Shown piece by piece: positions 24,065 to 34,445 of a DNA stretch of 64,000 bases; the first letter of the stretch is position 1; every line of letters begins with the position of its first letter. Made by a program: the position numbers and the translations under genes. This DNA comes from Panaeolus papilionaceus (Eukaryota > Basidiomycota > Agaricomycetes > Agaricales), in the NCBI GenBank assembly GCA_015501605.1, contig JADNRZ010000008.1:806001-870000 (forward strand), read 5' to 3'. A model generated the notes under the pieces. That model did no database searches. It saw nothing but the letters and a program-made list of their open reading frames with translations, and had not been told where the DNA came from.

Positions 24065-24466
24065 CTATGCATTATTTTTAGGATTCTCAACTGGGAAGCA
24101 GCAGGTCCAGCATCCCTCAATCCCACCAGCTGCTTCGCCAGGAGGACATTCGGGCTTGGAGGGAAGACACTCCGACTGGCAGGAGTAGTCTGGCTCGCAG
24201 CAGGGAGACCAGCATTGATCAGATCCTACAGCATGATGACCAAAGGGGCAAATTGGCTTTTCAGGTAAGCATACCGTTGAACACAGCATTTGTGTGTTTT
24301 GGCAGCAGCCCCAGCATCCTTCTGAGCCTGAGGGTTGATAACCCGGTGCACAAGTTGGTTTGACTGTCTCGCATGCATTCGCACAGACGTCCTGAGAATG
24401 GGCTCTGGTCCCAATGACGGTGGTAGAAAGGAAGGAGAAGATACTGGCGAAGTACTTCAAGTGCAT
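24065..24466 (-). CDS. Secreted cysteine-rich repeat protein, three modules
   Basis: A single exon encodes 133 residues. A signal peptide (SIFSFLSTTVIGTRA) ends near residue 22. Three repeated modules follow, each with six cysteines in the order C-x3-C-x6-C-x11-C-x2-CC: module 1 about 28-57 (KPTCAPG, SEGCWGCC), module 2 about 62-92 (KPICPFG, QCWSPCC, with one extra residue before CC) and module 3 about 95-125 (KPECPPG, EGCWTCC). A short tail ends in NPKNNA. The even cysteine count suggests three disulphides per module. I recognise no named family. Its neighbour at 25.2 kb is a two-module paralog. A defensive, effector or matrix role is possible but unproven. Confidence 0.82.
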   Translation of the reverse strand: MHLKYFASIFSFLSTTVIGTRAHSQDVCANACETVKPTCAPGYQPSGSEGCWGCCQNTQMLCSTVCLPEKPICPFGHHAVGSDQCWSPCCEPDYSCQSECLPSKPECPPGEAAGGIEGCWTCCFPVENPKNNA

Positions 24467-25241
24467 GGTTAATGTGGACGTTGGCTATTTGGTTTGATGC
24501 AGACTTGTCATAGGAGTCCATTAGTAAAAGGCTTGAATGATTGGGGCTGCTAGATGACTCACAGTAAGCTATCAGAGGATGCGAGTCTGAGTTTTGAAAA
24601 CTTTTCGAATCACCTTTTGTAGGGCTCTTTCGATCTTCTAGTGGGCTGCCAAGTCACCGAATAGTATGCATTCGAAACTTCAACTGTGCTGCTGTTTTAA
24701 TTTTAATTTTCATGCCGGTATGAAAGCCCATAAAGTGACATTCCAGTTCACCGTATATTAAATACACACTATAGCACTAACCTATGTTGGACGAACTTGT
24801 GAATGGGGGGCTGACTGCACTGAAATGAAGATGTGAATGGTACATAGTGATTAATGGTGCGCTCGGGTTCTGTGTCATATTCCTTCGCTGTTTGAAACTC
24901 TATAAACGGACTTGCAAAACCGGATCACGATACGCTGTCTGCACTACTTTCGTAGCCATTCATCGGGTGGTAAACTAAGTGTAAATCTCTTGGCCAGCTT
25001 TGACTCAATTCTAGTTTCACTCGGGAGTCCACCACTGCCTTGTGAGTCGTTTCGGTAGAGTCCACTTAATTTAACAAATTTTTGATTTTGATTTTACAAT
25101 CAGGGTTTCATCGTCAAAATCGTCAGTCAATCGTCAGCGACGCATTTCAGTAAGATCAGGCACAAAATAACCATATTTCCTAGTCGAGTTGGGTGAATAT
25201 ATATGCAGCACGCAGAATATATGTCATGGTATGTTGAGAGT
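24467..25241. other. Spacer between the two cysteine-rich genes
   Basis: This holds the promoter of the three-module gene. The block 24577-24660 resembles 25620-25705 upstream of the two-module gene, including a matching start (ggatgcga.tctg) and the run ttttcgaa. No other gene is seen. Confidence 0.55.
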
Positions 25242-25523
25242 TTACACAGGGAGGCAACAACCCCAGCAGCCTTCACTCCCGGAGGCTGCTTCACCAGGTG
25301 GGCACTCAGGCTTGACGGGGCGGCACTCCAAGGTGCAGAAGACTTGTTCGCAGCAACCCCAGCAACCCTCGCTACCTGAAGGGCGCTGACCAGGAGGGCA
25401 AGTCGGCTTGACGGTTTGGCAGACGGCCAAGCACACGTCCGGTGGATCCTGCGGAAGAGCGCTAGCGCTGGTACCGATGGCGGCGGCAGCGAGAACGAAG
25501 AGGATAGCGGCGAAGGACTTCAT
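25242..25523 (-). CDS. Secreted cysteine-rich repeat protein, two modules
   Basis: A single exon encodes 93 residues. The signal peptide (ILFVLAAAAIGTSAS) is followed by ALPQDPPD and two modules with the pattern C-x3-C-x6-C-x11-C-x2-CC: the first contains KPTCPPGQRPSGSEGCWGCC and the second KPECPPGEAASGSEGCWGCC. All twelve cysteines are conserved and evenly spaced. It ends at LPV right after the last CC. Upstream, a likely 5' UTR intron runs from a gtacgt donor near 25610 to a TTTCGCAG acceptor near 25551, just before the ATG. It is the closest relative of the gene at 24.1-24.5 kb, and the two probably arose by tandem duplication. No function is known to me. Confidence 0.83.
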   Translation of the reverse strand: MKSFAAILFVLAAAAIGTSASALPQDPPDVCLAVCQTVKPTCPPGQRPSGSEGCWGCCEQVFCTLECRPVKPECPPGEAASGSEGCWGCCLPV

Positions 25524-26706
25524 CGTTAGTGAGCTACTTTGTTTATATTGCTGCGAAAGGCATGTTAGCTAAGGAGCTCTTGTGGTGCTGGAGAACATTG
25601 GACAACGTACAGTATGCTTGGGATGCGACTCTGCAGCTTGAATAATTTTCGAACCCCTCTTTTATACTGCAGCTTCTTCGCTTCTAGTTTGCCAAGAAGC
25701 CGATTCAAATTTGACTTTGGTTATAATCACCGTCAGATTGTTAACAGGCCGTAGAATTGATCCATATCCATCGTGTCTGTTACTCATCGGTGGAACAGCT
25801 ACCACGGTTAGTGAAATTGTTTCGAAGCCCACGTTTACGCCGAACGAATCTCAAACATCTCACAGATCTGAGACACCGACTTATAGCTTCGAATTAAACC
25901 TAAATTCCAGATACAGAAGCAAGCGCTCAAGAAGCAAGCACTCAATGACGCACACAACAAATACTTGGAGTCGGACTTTGCCTGGGGTGCAGTGGGAATG
26001 ACAAGCCTCCGTCCCTGTCTTGTCAGTATCATAAGCTCCAACCCACCGCTCAAGAAAGCACAGTAGGTCACATAATACATGAACCTACATTAATGCACAT
26101 GGTCATGAACCTTGGCGATATCAGGAAATTTGGTGATTTACGAGAGCCTATAGAGTGTGGAGACAGATGTGTGGTAATGTCGTGGTCACCATAGATATAT
26201 CATTGTTTCTTGTCAATGACTCGTTTTGCCATACTCGCAGACCAGGCCAGTGGATTGAGTCTTGAGCTTGGGCATTCAGTATATTGAGCCCCATCGGTTT
26301 CAAAAATCCAAGAATTGTGAAGGAGCTCGGTCCAAATACATTAGAGGCTGTGGAATCTCGCCGGAGTTTTCAGGAGTATAACGTAAATAGCACACTCTGG
26401 CAAAGCACGTAGAATGAAAGGCGGAAGGTAGACCCCGTCGAGTGAACAATGATGGGGGTAATTCGAGTAGTTGTCATCCCAGAAAGATTTCGGAGTCCGG
26501 GCAGGTTACAATGGGAAAGGCGAAGGAAAACTTGAGCAAATAAATTGGGCCTTGGTTGATACCTCAAATCGACGTTTAGAGCCTGGGTAACAATGCGCAC
26601 TCGTCAGGAACAATACCTTGCAAAGAACTCCCGCTAAACACGTACAGACAGTCTATGTATATACCTATCTCCAACAGTCGAGACTGGTGGAGGATAGACC
26701 CGAACA
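25524..26706. other. Intergenic region upstream of the cysteine-rich gene
   Basis: Apart from the promoter of the two-module gene (up to about 25705), nothing coding is seen. The MFS transporter gene ends at 26707. Open frames here are short, without domains. Confidence 0.5.
25659..25666 (-). promoter_or_regulatory. TATA box of the two-module cysteine-rich gene
   Basis: The minus strand reads TATAAAAG here, about 136 bp upstream of the start codon. The distance fits because a 5' UTR intron of about 60 nt probably lies between. The paralogous gene has a changed version, TACAAAAG, in the matching place. Confidence 0.6.
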
Positions 26707-28982
26707 TCAAGAGATTTTATCTGGATCTCCTAACGCGGTTCTCCATCTCCCTCCATGCGTCATGAGAAGAATAATGGGAAGGAATGCAACAATGCTTTTG
26801 AAAGCGTTATTGGGATATCAAAAAGAACTGACGAGACACTTGCCATATAACAGCAAACACAGTGAAGGACCATTCGAATCCAATCTTCGAGATTCGAGGT
26901 GAGTATAGAGAGCATCGGCTCATTGAATAGAGACCATTACCCTTTCACCGAAAGGTATTCTATTCATAGGTTCAGTATATATTAGCGCAGGTACTCATCA
27001 CCAGGAAGGAAAACATATTCACGAGTAGAACCCCAGAGTAAGACCGAAGATCTGCCGGAAAAAGCTAGAAAGGCACCATCAGTTCCGCCATCATCAGAAA
27101 AGCGCTGGACGGACTTGAAGCACTGGCTGACATCATTGCTTCGAGAGCGATAGCAGTCGCTGCAGCTGTATGTATAGCACACTGATGTCACGATTTGAAC
27201 TGTTGCCATGAAAACTTGAGCGGTGGTTGAGGTCAAATAGCATACAACGTAGCTCTTACTTCCAAAGCAGGCAAGAGCTGAACAAGTGATAAGCGTCGCC
27301 GAAAAACAAGGAGATGGTTAAATTGGGCACACGCACCCATTCCGATACACGGGGCAATGAATGTAGTAGCAAAATGAATGGTTAATCCATCTGAAGGAGG
27401 TCTGAATTAGCTATGGCTGAAAATGGTCATCCAAGCTCAATTCCCTACAACTGCGGTATGTTTGCTCCATCAGCGCATTGACACTGATTCATCATGACGT
27501 ACATGATAAGTCCAAGTGGTACAGTTATAGCCCCTGTCCATATTCCTTGTAACCTAATCTCGGCGGACACCACTTTGCCGTCATTCAATGCATGTTTCCG
27601 TGCTCTCAGCATCATTGCGTCTGTAACAGGACCAGAGCAGAATTCCCCCAAGGACCTGTGCCATAATACCAAGGCAAAATGAGTAAGCAGGTGAAAAGTG
27701 GCGTTGATAGAGATTTTCATTCAGCTCACGCTCCAACCAGTAAACTGACTCCGTTTGCCAAGCTGTGAGATGATAAGATGACTTGAGAATGGAGTCCGAT
27801 AGAGTGATTATTGAGAGCCAGCTTACCCGTTGCGAACGGTGTCGAAATGATATATTTCCGTGAAGAGCGTGGCCAGAGTCAATGCAGGCTCGATAGAGGC
27901 AAAACCATAGGTCACCGCACTGAAGTATGTCAAACTTTGGATCCCTCACGCTCAGGTGACTTACTAATAGAGAGCTGGAAAGGCAACAGACGGGTACTTG
28001 AGCATGCTAAGGGGCTTTACAACAAAGTCTGTGGCCCTGAGATATCGTGTATGTGGTCTATCGAGGTCCCAGAACCACAGTCGACGTAAATAAACCTCCC
28101 AAGCCAGAGGAGGGGGGGCATAGGGAGCCAGTGGCTGATCGCGTTTTTGGATATCAGACCCATCTCCGTCTTGAGTCAAAGACACATCAGGGTTCGTCTC
28201 TTCTGCAGGCCTATCAAACAAGGTTTCAGGCATCAGGACCAAAGCGAAAATGAACATCGCCCCGTTGAGGATTGCGCCAACCCAGAAGCACCATCGCCAA
28301 CCTTTGGCCCTTGTGATGTATCCGCCCAGCTTGCAGACATTAATGAGGTTAGTCGGGGCACGTGTCGACGTTCAAGGAACGCACAATAGGGGCGAGATGT
28401 GCACCATTCGTGAGCATCAATGTAAAAAAACCCATAGATTTCCCTCGTTGATGCGAATAGAAGAGGTCAACAACTGTACCAGCACCTAGACCAAGTGCTG
28501 CAGAGGGACCAAAGCCATTTATAGCCCTCGCAACAATAAGAGTTCCGTAAGACTTCGCATTGGCGGATCCTAAGGCAGACGCGAAACCAATCAGAACAGA
28601 TAGTAAGTACGCTGGTCGTCGTCCGTAGACGTTTGCGAACGGGGTGAAAAGTAAGGGACCTAAGGCGCTTGTTCCAATGGCGACGGTTGTCTGATATGTG
28701 GCCGTTACGTGCGCGATATTGAACTCTTCGGCGAGTGGAACGACAGCAGGATTGATGATCGCGACGTTCAAGGTGGCTAAAAAGGCTAAAAAAGACACCT
28801 GCACTAATATTAAATATTTAAGCCACTATACATAATCTTTCAGAATATGTCATAGATGAATCATAGCTGGCATCACATACATTGGGATAATTCAAAGGGT
28901 CATGAGGTACATCAGTTGGCTGCGGAAGAAGCGGAAGACCGTTCTTGTCGAGCTTGATCGTGGTACCCTTATAATCGCGCAT
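26707..28982 (-). CDS. Major facilitator superfamily transporter (DHA1-like), 13 exons
   Basis: Thirteen exons join in frame to 505 residues: 28982-28881, 28798-28385, 28329-27965, 27919-27827, 27762-27730, 27655-27503, 27401-27337, 27277-27260, 27199-27115, 27064-27023, 26959-26941, 26884-26844 and 26794-26707. The N-terminus has the cytoplasmic DPLNYPN segment of fungal DHA1 proteins, then AIINPAVVPLAEEF, YGRRPAYLLSVLIGFA and ARAINGFG in the N-half, and SIEPALTLATLF, GPVTDAM, IAPCIGMALACFG, IVTSVCYTYSCSDCYR and CFNFFRQIFGLTLGFYS in the C-half. Such proteins exchange protons for drugs, polyamines or metabolites. The substrate is unknown. The usual W-x-x-W-K segment before helix 1 is missing, so helix 1 is short. 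The last intron starts with GC rather than GT. Confidence 0.87.
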
Positions 28983-29311
28983 GCTGAAGGGAAGGAAAAT
29001 CTGCGGGATACTTGTGAAAAGATAGGAAGGTGCTTATAGCTTGCCAACCACGAGGGTGGGTCATCCCACGACATAATTATAGATTGAAGCTGTTGCAAGA
29101 ATAAGCGTATTGGTCGACTACAAAAGGTCCCATGACCCTCTCCTGGCAAAATAAATAGTCGTGCCAAACATAATCCTTCAACATAAAGCGTCAATGGAAC
29201 ACTGGTGATGACTCGAGCTCAGGAATCGTTCTTGAAAATGCGATGACAAGTACGAGAACTCCTAGAATTATAGTCTGAGCGCTTAACATAAAGTGGTATG
29301 TATACTTTTGT
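28983..29311. other. Spacer between MFS and dehydrogenase genes
   Basis: It carries the promoter of the MFS gene and the 3' end of the dehydrogenase gene. No coding feature was seen. Confidence 0.5.
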
Positions 29312-30647
29312 CTACTGAGGGTATTCGTAGAACCCTTTGCCGTTCTTGCGACCGAACCACTGAGCGTCAACCATGCGCTCAAGGAGAATGCTAGGACGGT
29401 ACTTGGAATCGCCTGTACCTTCGTACAAAGTCTTCTGGATGGCCAGGCATGTGTCAAGACCAATGCTTGACTCGAAATTAGTGATATTAATCAAACGTTG
29501 GAAGTGGGAACTTACAAATCGGCTGTAATGACGTCAGTTCATGACCTGACATAGTAGAAAGAGCAAACATACCAAGCTGAAGAGGACCCATGGGATGGTT
29601 CATTCCGAGCTTGAGGGTGGTATCAATGTCTTCCCGAGTGGCAATACCCTTTGTGCAGGGTGATATGTAAGTTGTCCGCGTCAGAGTAGAGAAATTCAAT
29701 CTACCTTCTCAAGGTGCATGATAGCCTATGTTTGGCAATAAATCAGCAGCAACCCGTAGAGAAAATGAGAATTCATACCTCGTTGATGAATGGCATAAGA
29801 AGAGCATTGGAGACGAAGCCGGGGACATCCTTGGAGACAGTGACCTCTGCCATTGCGTCAATAAACGGTATTGAGATATGTGCAAGCACAACTAACCTTT
29901 GCCACAAGCAATGGCAAAAGAACGGGATCGTTCCAAGGTATTTTCCGACGTCTGGAGTGCAGAGATCAACTCGACCAATTTCTGCGCTTTCAAGTTAGCT
30001 CAGACTCAATCCTGCAATAATTAGGATGTACCATGACGGGAACAGGGTTGAAGAAGTGCAGACCTGTTGAACATGCCAGTTAACGTATATGCCAAATTCC
30101 ATGATGGATACCTACCAACGACGCGCTCTGCGATCTTCTTGCCAGCTTCACTAGCGGCGCTGACATCCTTAGGAATAGCCGAGGCAGCAATTTTGGTGAT
30201 ACTGATGGAGCTAGTGTTCGAGGCGAGAATAGCATCTGGTCGCAGTTCAGCAGCAAATTCAGAGAAGATAGCCTGCTTCAATGGCAGAGATTCCGAGACA
30301 GCCTGTTGTGATATTCTTAGCTGATGTCAAGTAGAGAATCTGCTACATCTTTGCCTTACTTCAACAACCATATCAACATCCCTCAATCCTTTAATGCCCT
30401 GTGCCTTGTCCACAACTGTAATCCTGTCCCTTGCCTCTTTGGCTTGCTCATTGGTAAGACGTCCCTTGCCGACATCCTTCGTGAGCAGTTTGTCAACTAA
30501 TGACAGACCCTTTGCAACTTGCTCTGACGAACGATCGTGTAGCAGGACAGGAACCTTAGCCCGGAGTGCCGCGACCAGCGCGATACCCGTTCCCATTTGG
30601 CCTGCGCCGAGAACGCCTAGCGTACGGATACCGTGAGGGATAGACAT
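29312..30647 (-). CDS. 3-hydroxyacyl-CoA / 3-hydroxybutyryl-CoA dehydrogenase
   Basis: At least eight exons on the minus strand encode about 320 residues. The Rossmann motif [18 protein letters not shown] binds NAD near the N-terminus. The catalytic elements are present: [12 protein letters not shown] (Ser), [15 protein letters not shown] (His, split by introns at about 30110 and 30031), and [12 protein letters not shown] (Asn) in the C-terminal dimerisation domain, followed by [13 protein letters not shown]. The enzyme oxidises 3-hydroxyacyl-CoA to 3-ketoacyl-CoA. A segment between TKIAAS and ERVVG is about ten residues longer than in bacterial enzymes. The protein has no obvious mitochondrial presequence ([11 protein letters not shown]), so cytosolic or peroxisomal placement is possible; no clear C-terminal peroxisome signal is seen. 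Confidence 0.92.
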
Positions 30648-30935
30648 GTTGAAGAAAGTGTAGTAGTTCAAGTCCTGGAATTTAGAGAGATGGAGAAATA
30701 CGGCTGTGAACTCTAATGACAGCACTGAATTCCAAGATCCGGCTTCCGTGTTCGGGGAAAAGGGGCTTAGACACGTGAATACGAGAATGGCGTGTGACTC
30801 CTGATTCAACCAAGGACAAACATTATAGCCCCTATCTTCCTCACATATAACTCGGCACTGCCAATCACGTTGTTCGACTGGTATTCATTCAAAAAGAGGT
30901 ATGGTACACCGAATACAAATAGTAAAAAATAGAGC

Positions 30936-31524
30936 CTAGACGTTGATGGGGGTGCAGCCAGCTTGGACAATACCACCCTAAACCAAAAACAATTAGCAAA
31001 TTGATAGTACAATGGGTCAATGCTAAAACCTACCATAAAGTTGTCAGTGCAGCAGACGGGCTGGGTGGAGCTAAAAAATGAATAAAAGCGAATTAGTTAC
31101 TGTTAGTCTAAATTCCCATGAGTAGTATACACACCAGCTGTTTCCCCCCACAGCAACGACGGAAAGTGGCAAGCAGCTCACTAATTAGACACAGAAGTCA
31201 GTCATCTGCCCTCAAGGCTAAAAGCAGCAGCAGCATAACTTACATCCCACAAGGCCTCCAATAGAGCCAATAATAGCATTGATGCTGATTCCGAGGAGAC
31301 CTGCACCTGCGAGGACTTGAGACAGACCAGTGGTTTGGGACTATCATAAATCATCAGCAACCATTATCGTAAGCTCGAAAGTAATAACGGAAACATACAG
31401 ATTGAACGGTCTGGCAGCACTGGATGGGTCCCGTAGAGCAAGTATCACGAGCCTCCAGCTCAGTGGCACCAGCAAGGATCGGGAGAGCTAAAGCAACAGT
31501 AGCGATGGTGTGAGTGAACTTCAT
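30936..31524 (-). CDS. Class I hydrophobin (copy 1)
   Basis: Five exons encode 115 residues. The signal peptide (TVALALPILAGA) is followed by the eight-cysteine pattern: TCSTGPIQCCQ (Cys 1-3), a hydrophobic loop with LLGISINAIIGSIGGLVG, LSC (Cys 4), GGNSC (Cys 5), PVCC (Cys 6 and 7) and AGCTPINV (Cys 8). Spacing and the hydrophobic loops fit class I. These secreted proteins self-assemble at air-water interfaces, coat aerial hyphae and spores, and line gas channels in fruit bodies. Introns fall after QCCQTVQS, after GGLVG, within NSC and after DNFM, the usual plan for this family. A TATA-like box lies about 75 bp upstream. Confidence 0.95.
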
Positions 31525-31596
31525 GTTGTTGTGTTTAGTTGCTTCGGATTCGAGTGAATGTAGCGACTTGTAGACTTGGCCCAATTCTCACTGTCC

Positions 31597-31605
31597 TATT
31601 TATAT
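31597..31605 (-). promoter_or_regulatory. TATA-like box of hydrophobin copy 1
   Basis: The minus strand reads ATATAAATA, 73 to 81 bp upstream of the start codon at 31524, a normal place for a fungal TATA element. Confidence 0.6.
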
Positions 31606-33637
31606 GTTGAAGAAATGCCCTAAAGCTCTGTTTTTGGGATGGTGAATAGAATCACAACTTTAGGACTGACCCACTCCGTTTTCAGAATGGCTTTCTGATG
31701 GTCGGAACCGTACTTTCGAGTGGAGACATAGGCACAGTGGACCTTGTCAGTTTATGATAAGAGGAAAGAGATAGGAAAGACGAGCGGTAGTTATGATACT
31801 CTGACACCGATGGAGAATTGTGCGTAGAGGATCTACTGTATGTACTCTAATCTCTCGCACAACATTCCACTCTTCTCCGAGGTATAATTCCCATAGATGT
31901 CAATATACATTATTAGACATCGGCCATAAGCCATGCTCGACTTACTTAACTGCTAATACACCCTGATAATCTATGGATGGTCGACAAGGGTGCAATCGAT
32001 TGATCTATCGTTCAAAGCAACGTCCACACTCAGCTACCCACGATGGGTTGGTTTACGAGCGTCTAATAGTGTCTTTCGTAGTCTCAGTACATCCTGTACA
32101 AGCGTTTGCTGGTATTATAAAAATTATTTATGCCATACTACATCCAACCACCGTGGAAGCGATGCGTGAGCAGCCTTCGGAGTTCCGGGTGGTCCGTACC
32201 TGAGCATGCTGAACTCCCCGCCAATGTCATCGCAATTCAATATAAGTATATCTAGACCCTCAAATAATATGCAGTTTTGATTTGAGGCTGCATTTGCAGC
32301 CTATTTCCTCATATACACTCCAAGCGCCAATAATTGATGCGGTAGTTCGCTAGGCGCTTGTTTGCTCCACAGGACAGGGACGGTTCGTTATTGGTGGTAA
32401 GGCCACTTCGGTGATTTTAAAAGGAGTGACACCACTAGATATTCTCAAACGAATACTTTCGGCCGACCGTCATGCTCAGGAAGGTTGATTCCTTTGTGAT
32501 GAGGGCCACTGAGAAATATTTTGACGAGCACGGGTTCGCGGACTCAGAATTGGTCGCGTTTCTTATTGTCGGAGTCAGGGGACTGAACTTTATTTTGGAT
32601 CGATAGGAACCCAAATTTCTCGCCAAAAGCAGGGACTGGGTTCCGAACAACGTCAAATTTTGGCAAGCGGTGAACGATGCCATGTGTCATCATTCTTCCT
32701 GTCATCGCTGTCGAGGGCTTGCTTCACCGATCATTATCTGGGGTCTGTATTTCGCGTCGAGGCAGATGGAGCGGGGTTCGGGTTTTTTTATTTTTTCGCC
32801 GATTGTTTCCGACTGCAGGCCTTTCAGCAAGAACAAAGGCCTAGCTGCTACTAGAAAGAAAGCTCAAAGCATGCCCGACGGTGACACCGGGCAACAAGTG
32901 ATTATGTCACTGCCCTGACATCCACGAAAATAGAAAGTCGTCAACGGGTACAGAGCATCCACCGCCTCTTGTACTAGGAAGTAAATTACAATACAATGAA
33001 CAACATGAGAGTCAACGGTGCTATCAAACTCCGATAATTACATCTTGATGATGCACAAGTGACCCACTCGCGTCCGAAACAATGACATTCGATGTGAAAG
33101 AACTACAAAACGTGACCGCTTGAGTACAAGCACCGTCTTCGATGCTGTTCAACTTCCATATTGTGTTTGCTTTAAATTTAGGATGAATGTATAAGCGTCA
33201 CATTGGTAGAGTCATTCGAGAGTGTAGGAAGTCTCGAAACGTTCTCATCGTCGCATTAATTCCTATACAAAAATCAAATCAAACTGTCATCTTCAAGCAA
33301 CACATTGTCTTCATCAAGATCATGTAGATAAATCAATACATCTCTTCTCCCTCGTCGTGGCTTTTATCTCCCATGAGATCGACACATACTCCACAATTCG
33401 AAGCAATTTGACATCACCATTTTCACAACAGGTCTGCTACAATGCTTAATTCTTATTGGCAATTAACATCTAAGCGACGCACACTTGCGGATTGAAAGCT
33501 TCTTCTGCAATGAATCGACCGCCAGTCCTTGACACATGAGAACAAACGTACCTCAAGGCCTTGTGCATGAACATCTCTCAGGAAATAAACGGGGTAATTA
33601 TGTTAATTGCCTCGCTTTGAGCGGGGCTACCAAACAG

Positions 33638-33645
33638 TATATAAA
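33638..33645 (+). promoter_or_regulatory. TATA box of hydrophobin copy 2
   Basis: TATATAAA stands 39 bp before the ATG at 33684. It is a perfect consensus and the leader between is short, as in highly expressed structural genes. Confidence 0.75.
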
Positions 33646-33683
33646 CCCCTAAGCACCTCCGTGCACCCTCAAAGCAGAGCAAG

Positions 33684-34177
33684 ATGTTATACAGAGCGTA
33701 CCTATTCATCATCACCGTGTTTGTCCTTCCTTGCCTTGCGGCCGCCACCACCATTATCTCCCGCGATGGGAACTGTAACACAGGCTCCCTACAATGCTGC
33801 CAAAGCACGCAGCAGAACAGCGCTGTTGCGCTGGCGATCATCAGTGCCCTGCTTGGGATCTCTCTCCCCAACATTAGCGGCCTCATTGGCTGTGAGTACC
33901 CTTTTTTTTAATTTTTGGGAGTAATATACTCATCGTTGTTCCAGTGAGCTGTTCGTCTGGCAGTGTTGCGGGAACTGGCTCGCAAACCTGGTATGTTTTC
34001 GAACGTTTCAACAATAGGGTTATACTCATAGGACCGCAGCAACGCACAACCGGTCTGCTGTACCAACACCTCCTTCGTAAGTACTCCTCATGTTGAGGTT
34101 TACTCTCGATACTGATTCATATCCTCCAGCAAAACGTCCAGGGTGTCGCGTTGGGATGTACTCCAGTGAATGTTTAG
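33684..34177 (+). CDS. Class I hydrophobin (copy 2)
   Basis: Four exons encode 112 residues with the standard layout: signal peptide (FIITVFVLPCLAAA), GNCNTGSLQCCQ, a hydrophobic loop (VALAIISALLGISLPNISGLIG), LSC, SQTC, QPVCC and LGCTPVNV. All eight cysteines are present, plus one inside the signal peptide. Unlike the other three hydrophobins here, there is no intron after the CC doublet: QCCQSTQQNSAVALAII is read through in one exon, so that intron was lost or never gained. The later introns (after LIG, inside QTC and after TSF) match the others. Role as in copy 1: surface-active coat protein. Confidence 0.93.
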
Positions 34178-34445
34178 CTATAGAGAGCTAGAGTTATAAT
34201 TGTAGAGGGCTGTATACCCTATGTATTTGTGGATTATTGTGAATTTATCACAGTGTTTATTTATTTTAAAACCATAAGGTCTCCAACGAATGCTGTCATA
34301 ACTGGGTAATTTCTATCAAAGCCCCTAAGTACGGTGATTCGGTCTGAGCAAATACCGGACGGAGTTGTGCATGACGTCATCATACCGATGGACCATGGTA
34401 TTGAAGAAATCATGCTCAAGCTCATCGTCGTTTCCGACTTCCACG

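Larger units (their letters stand above)
31525..33683. other. Gene-free stretch between two divergent hydrophobins
   Basis: About 2.1 kb between divergent hydrophobin genes holds their promoters and otherwise no gene I can support. Open frames up to about 100 codons exist but lack domains. No transposon ends or long repeats were seen by eye. Confidence 0.5.

Noticed and set aside
26707..30647. A secondary-metabolite cluster made of the MFS transporter and the dehydrogenase
   Set aside because: There is no core enzyme such as a polyketide or terpene synthase nearby, and both genes are common outside clusters.
31620..33600. A decayed transposon in the gene-free stretch
   Set aside because: No terminal repeats, transposase or reverse transcriptase fragments could be found by eye, although a database search might still detect one.
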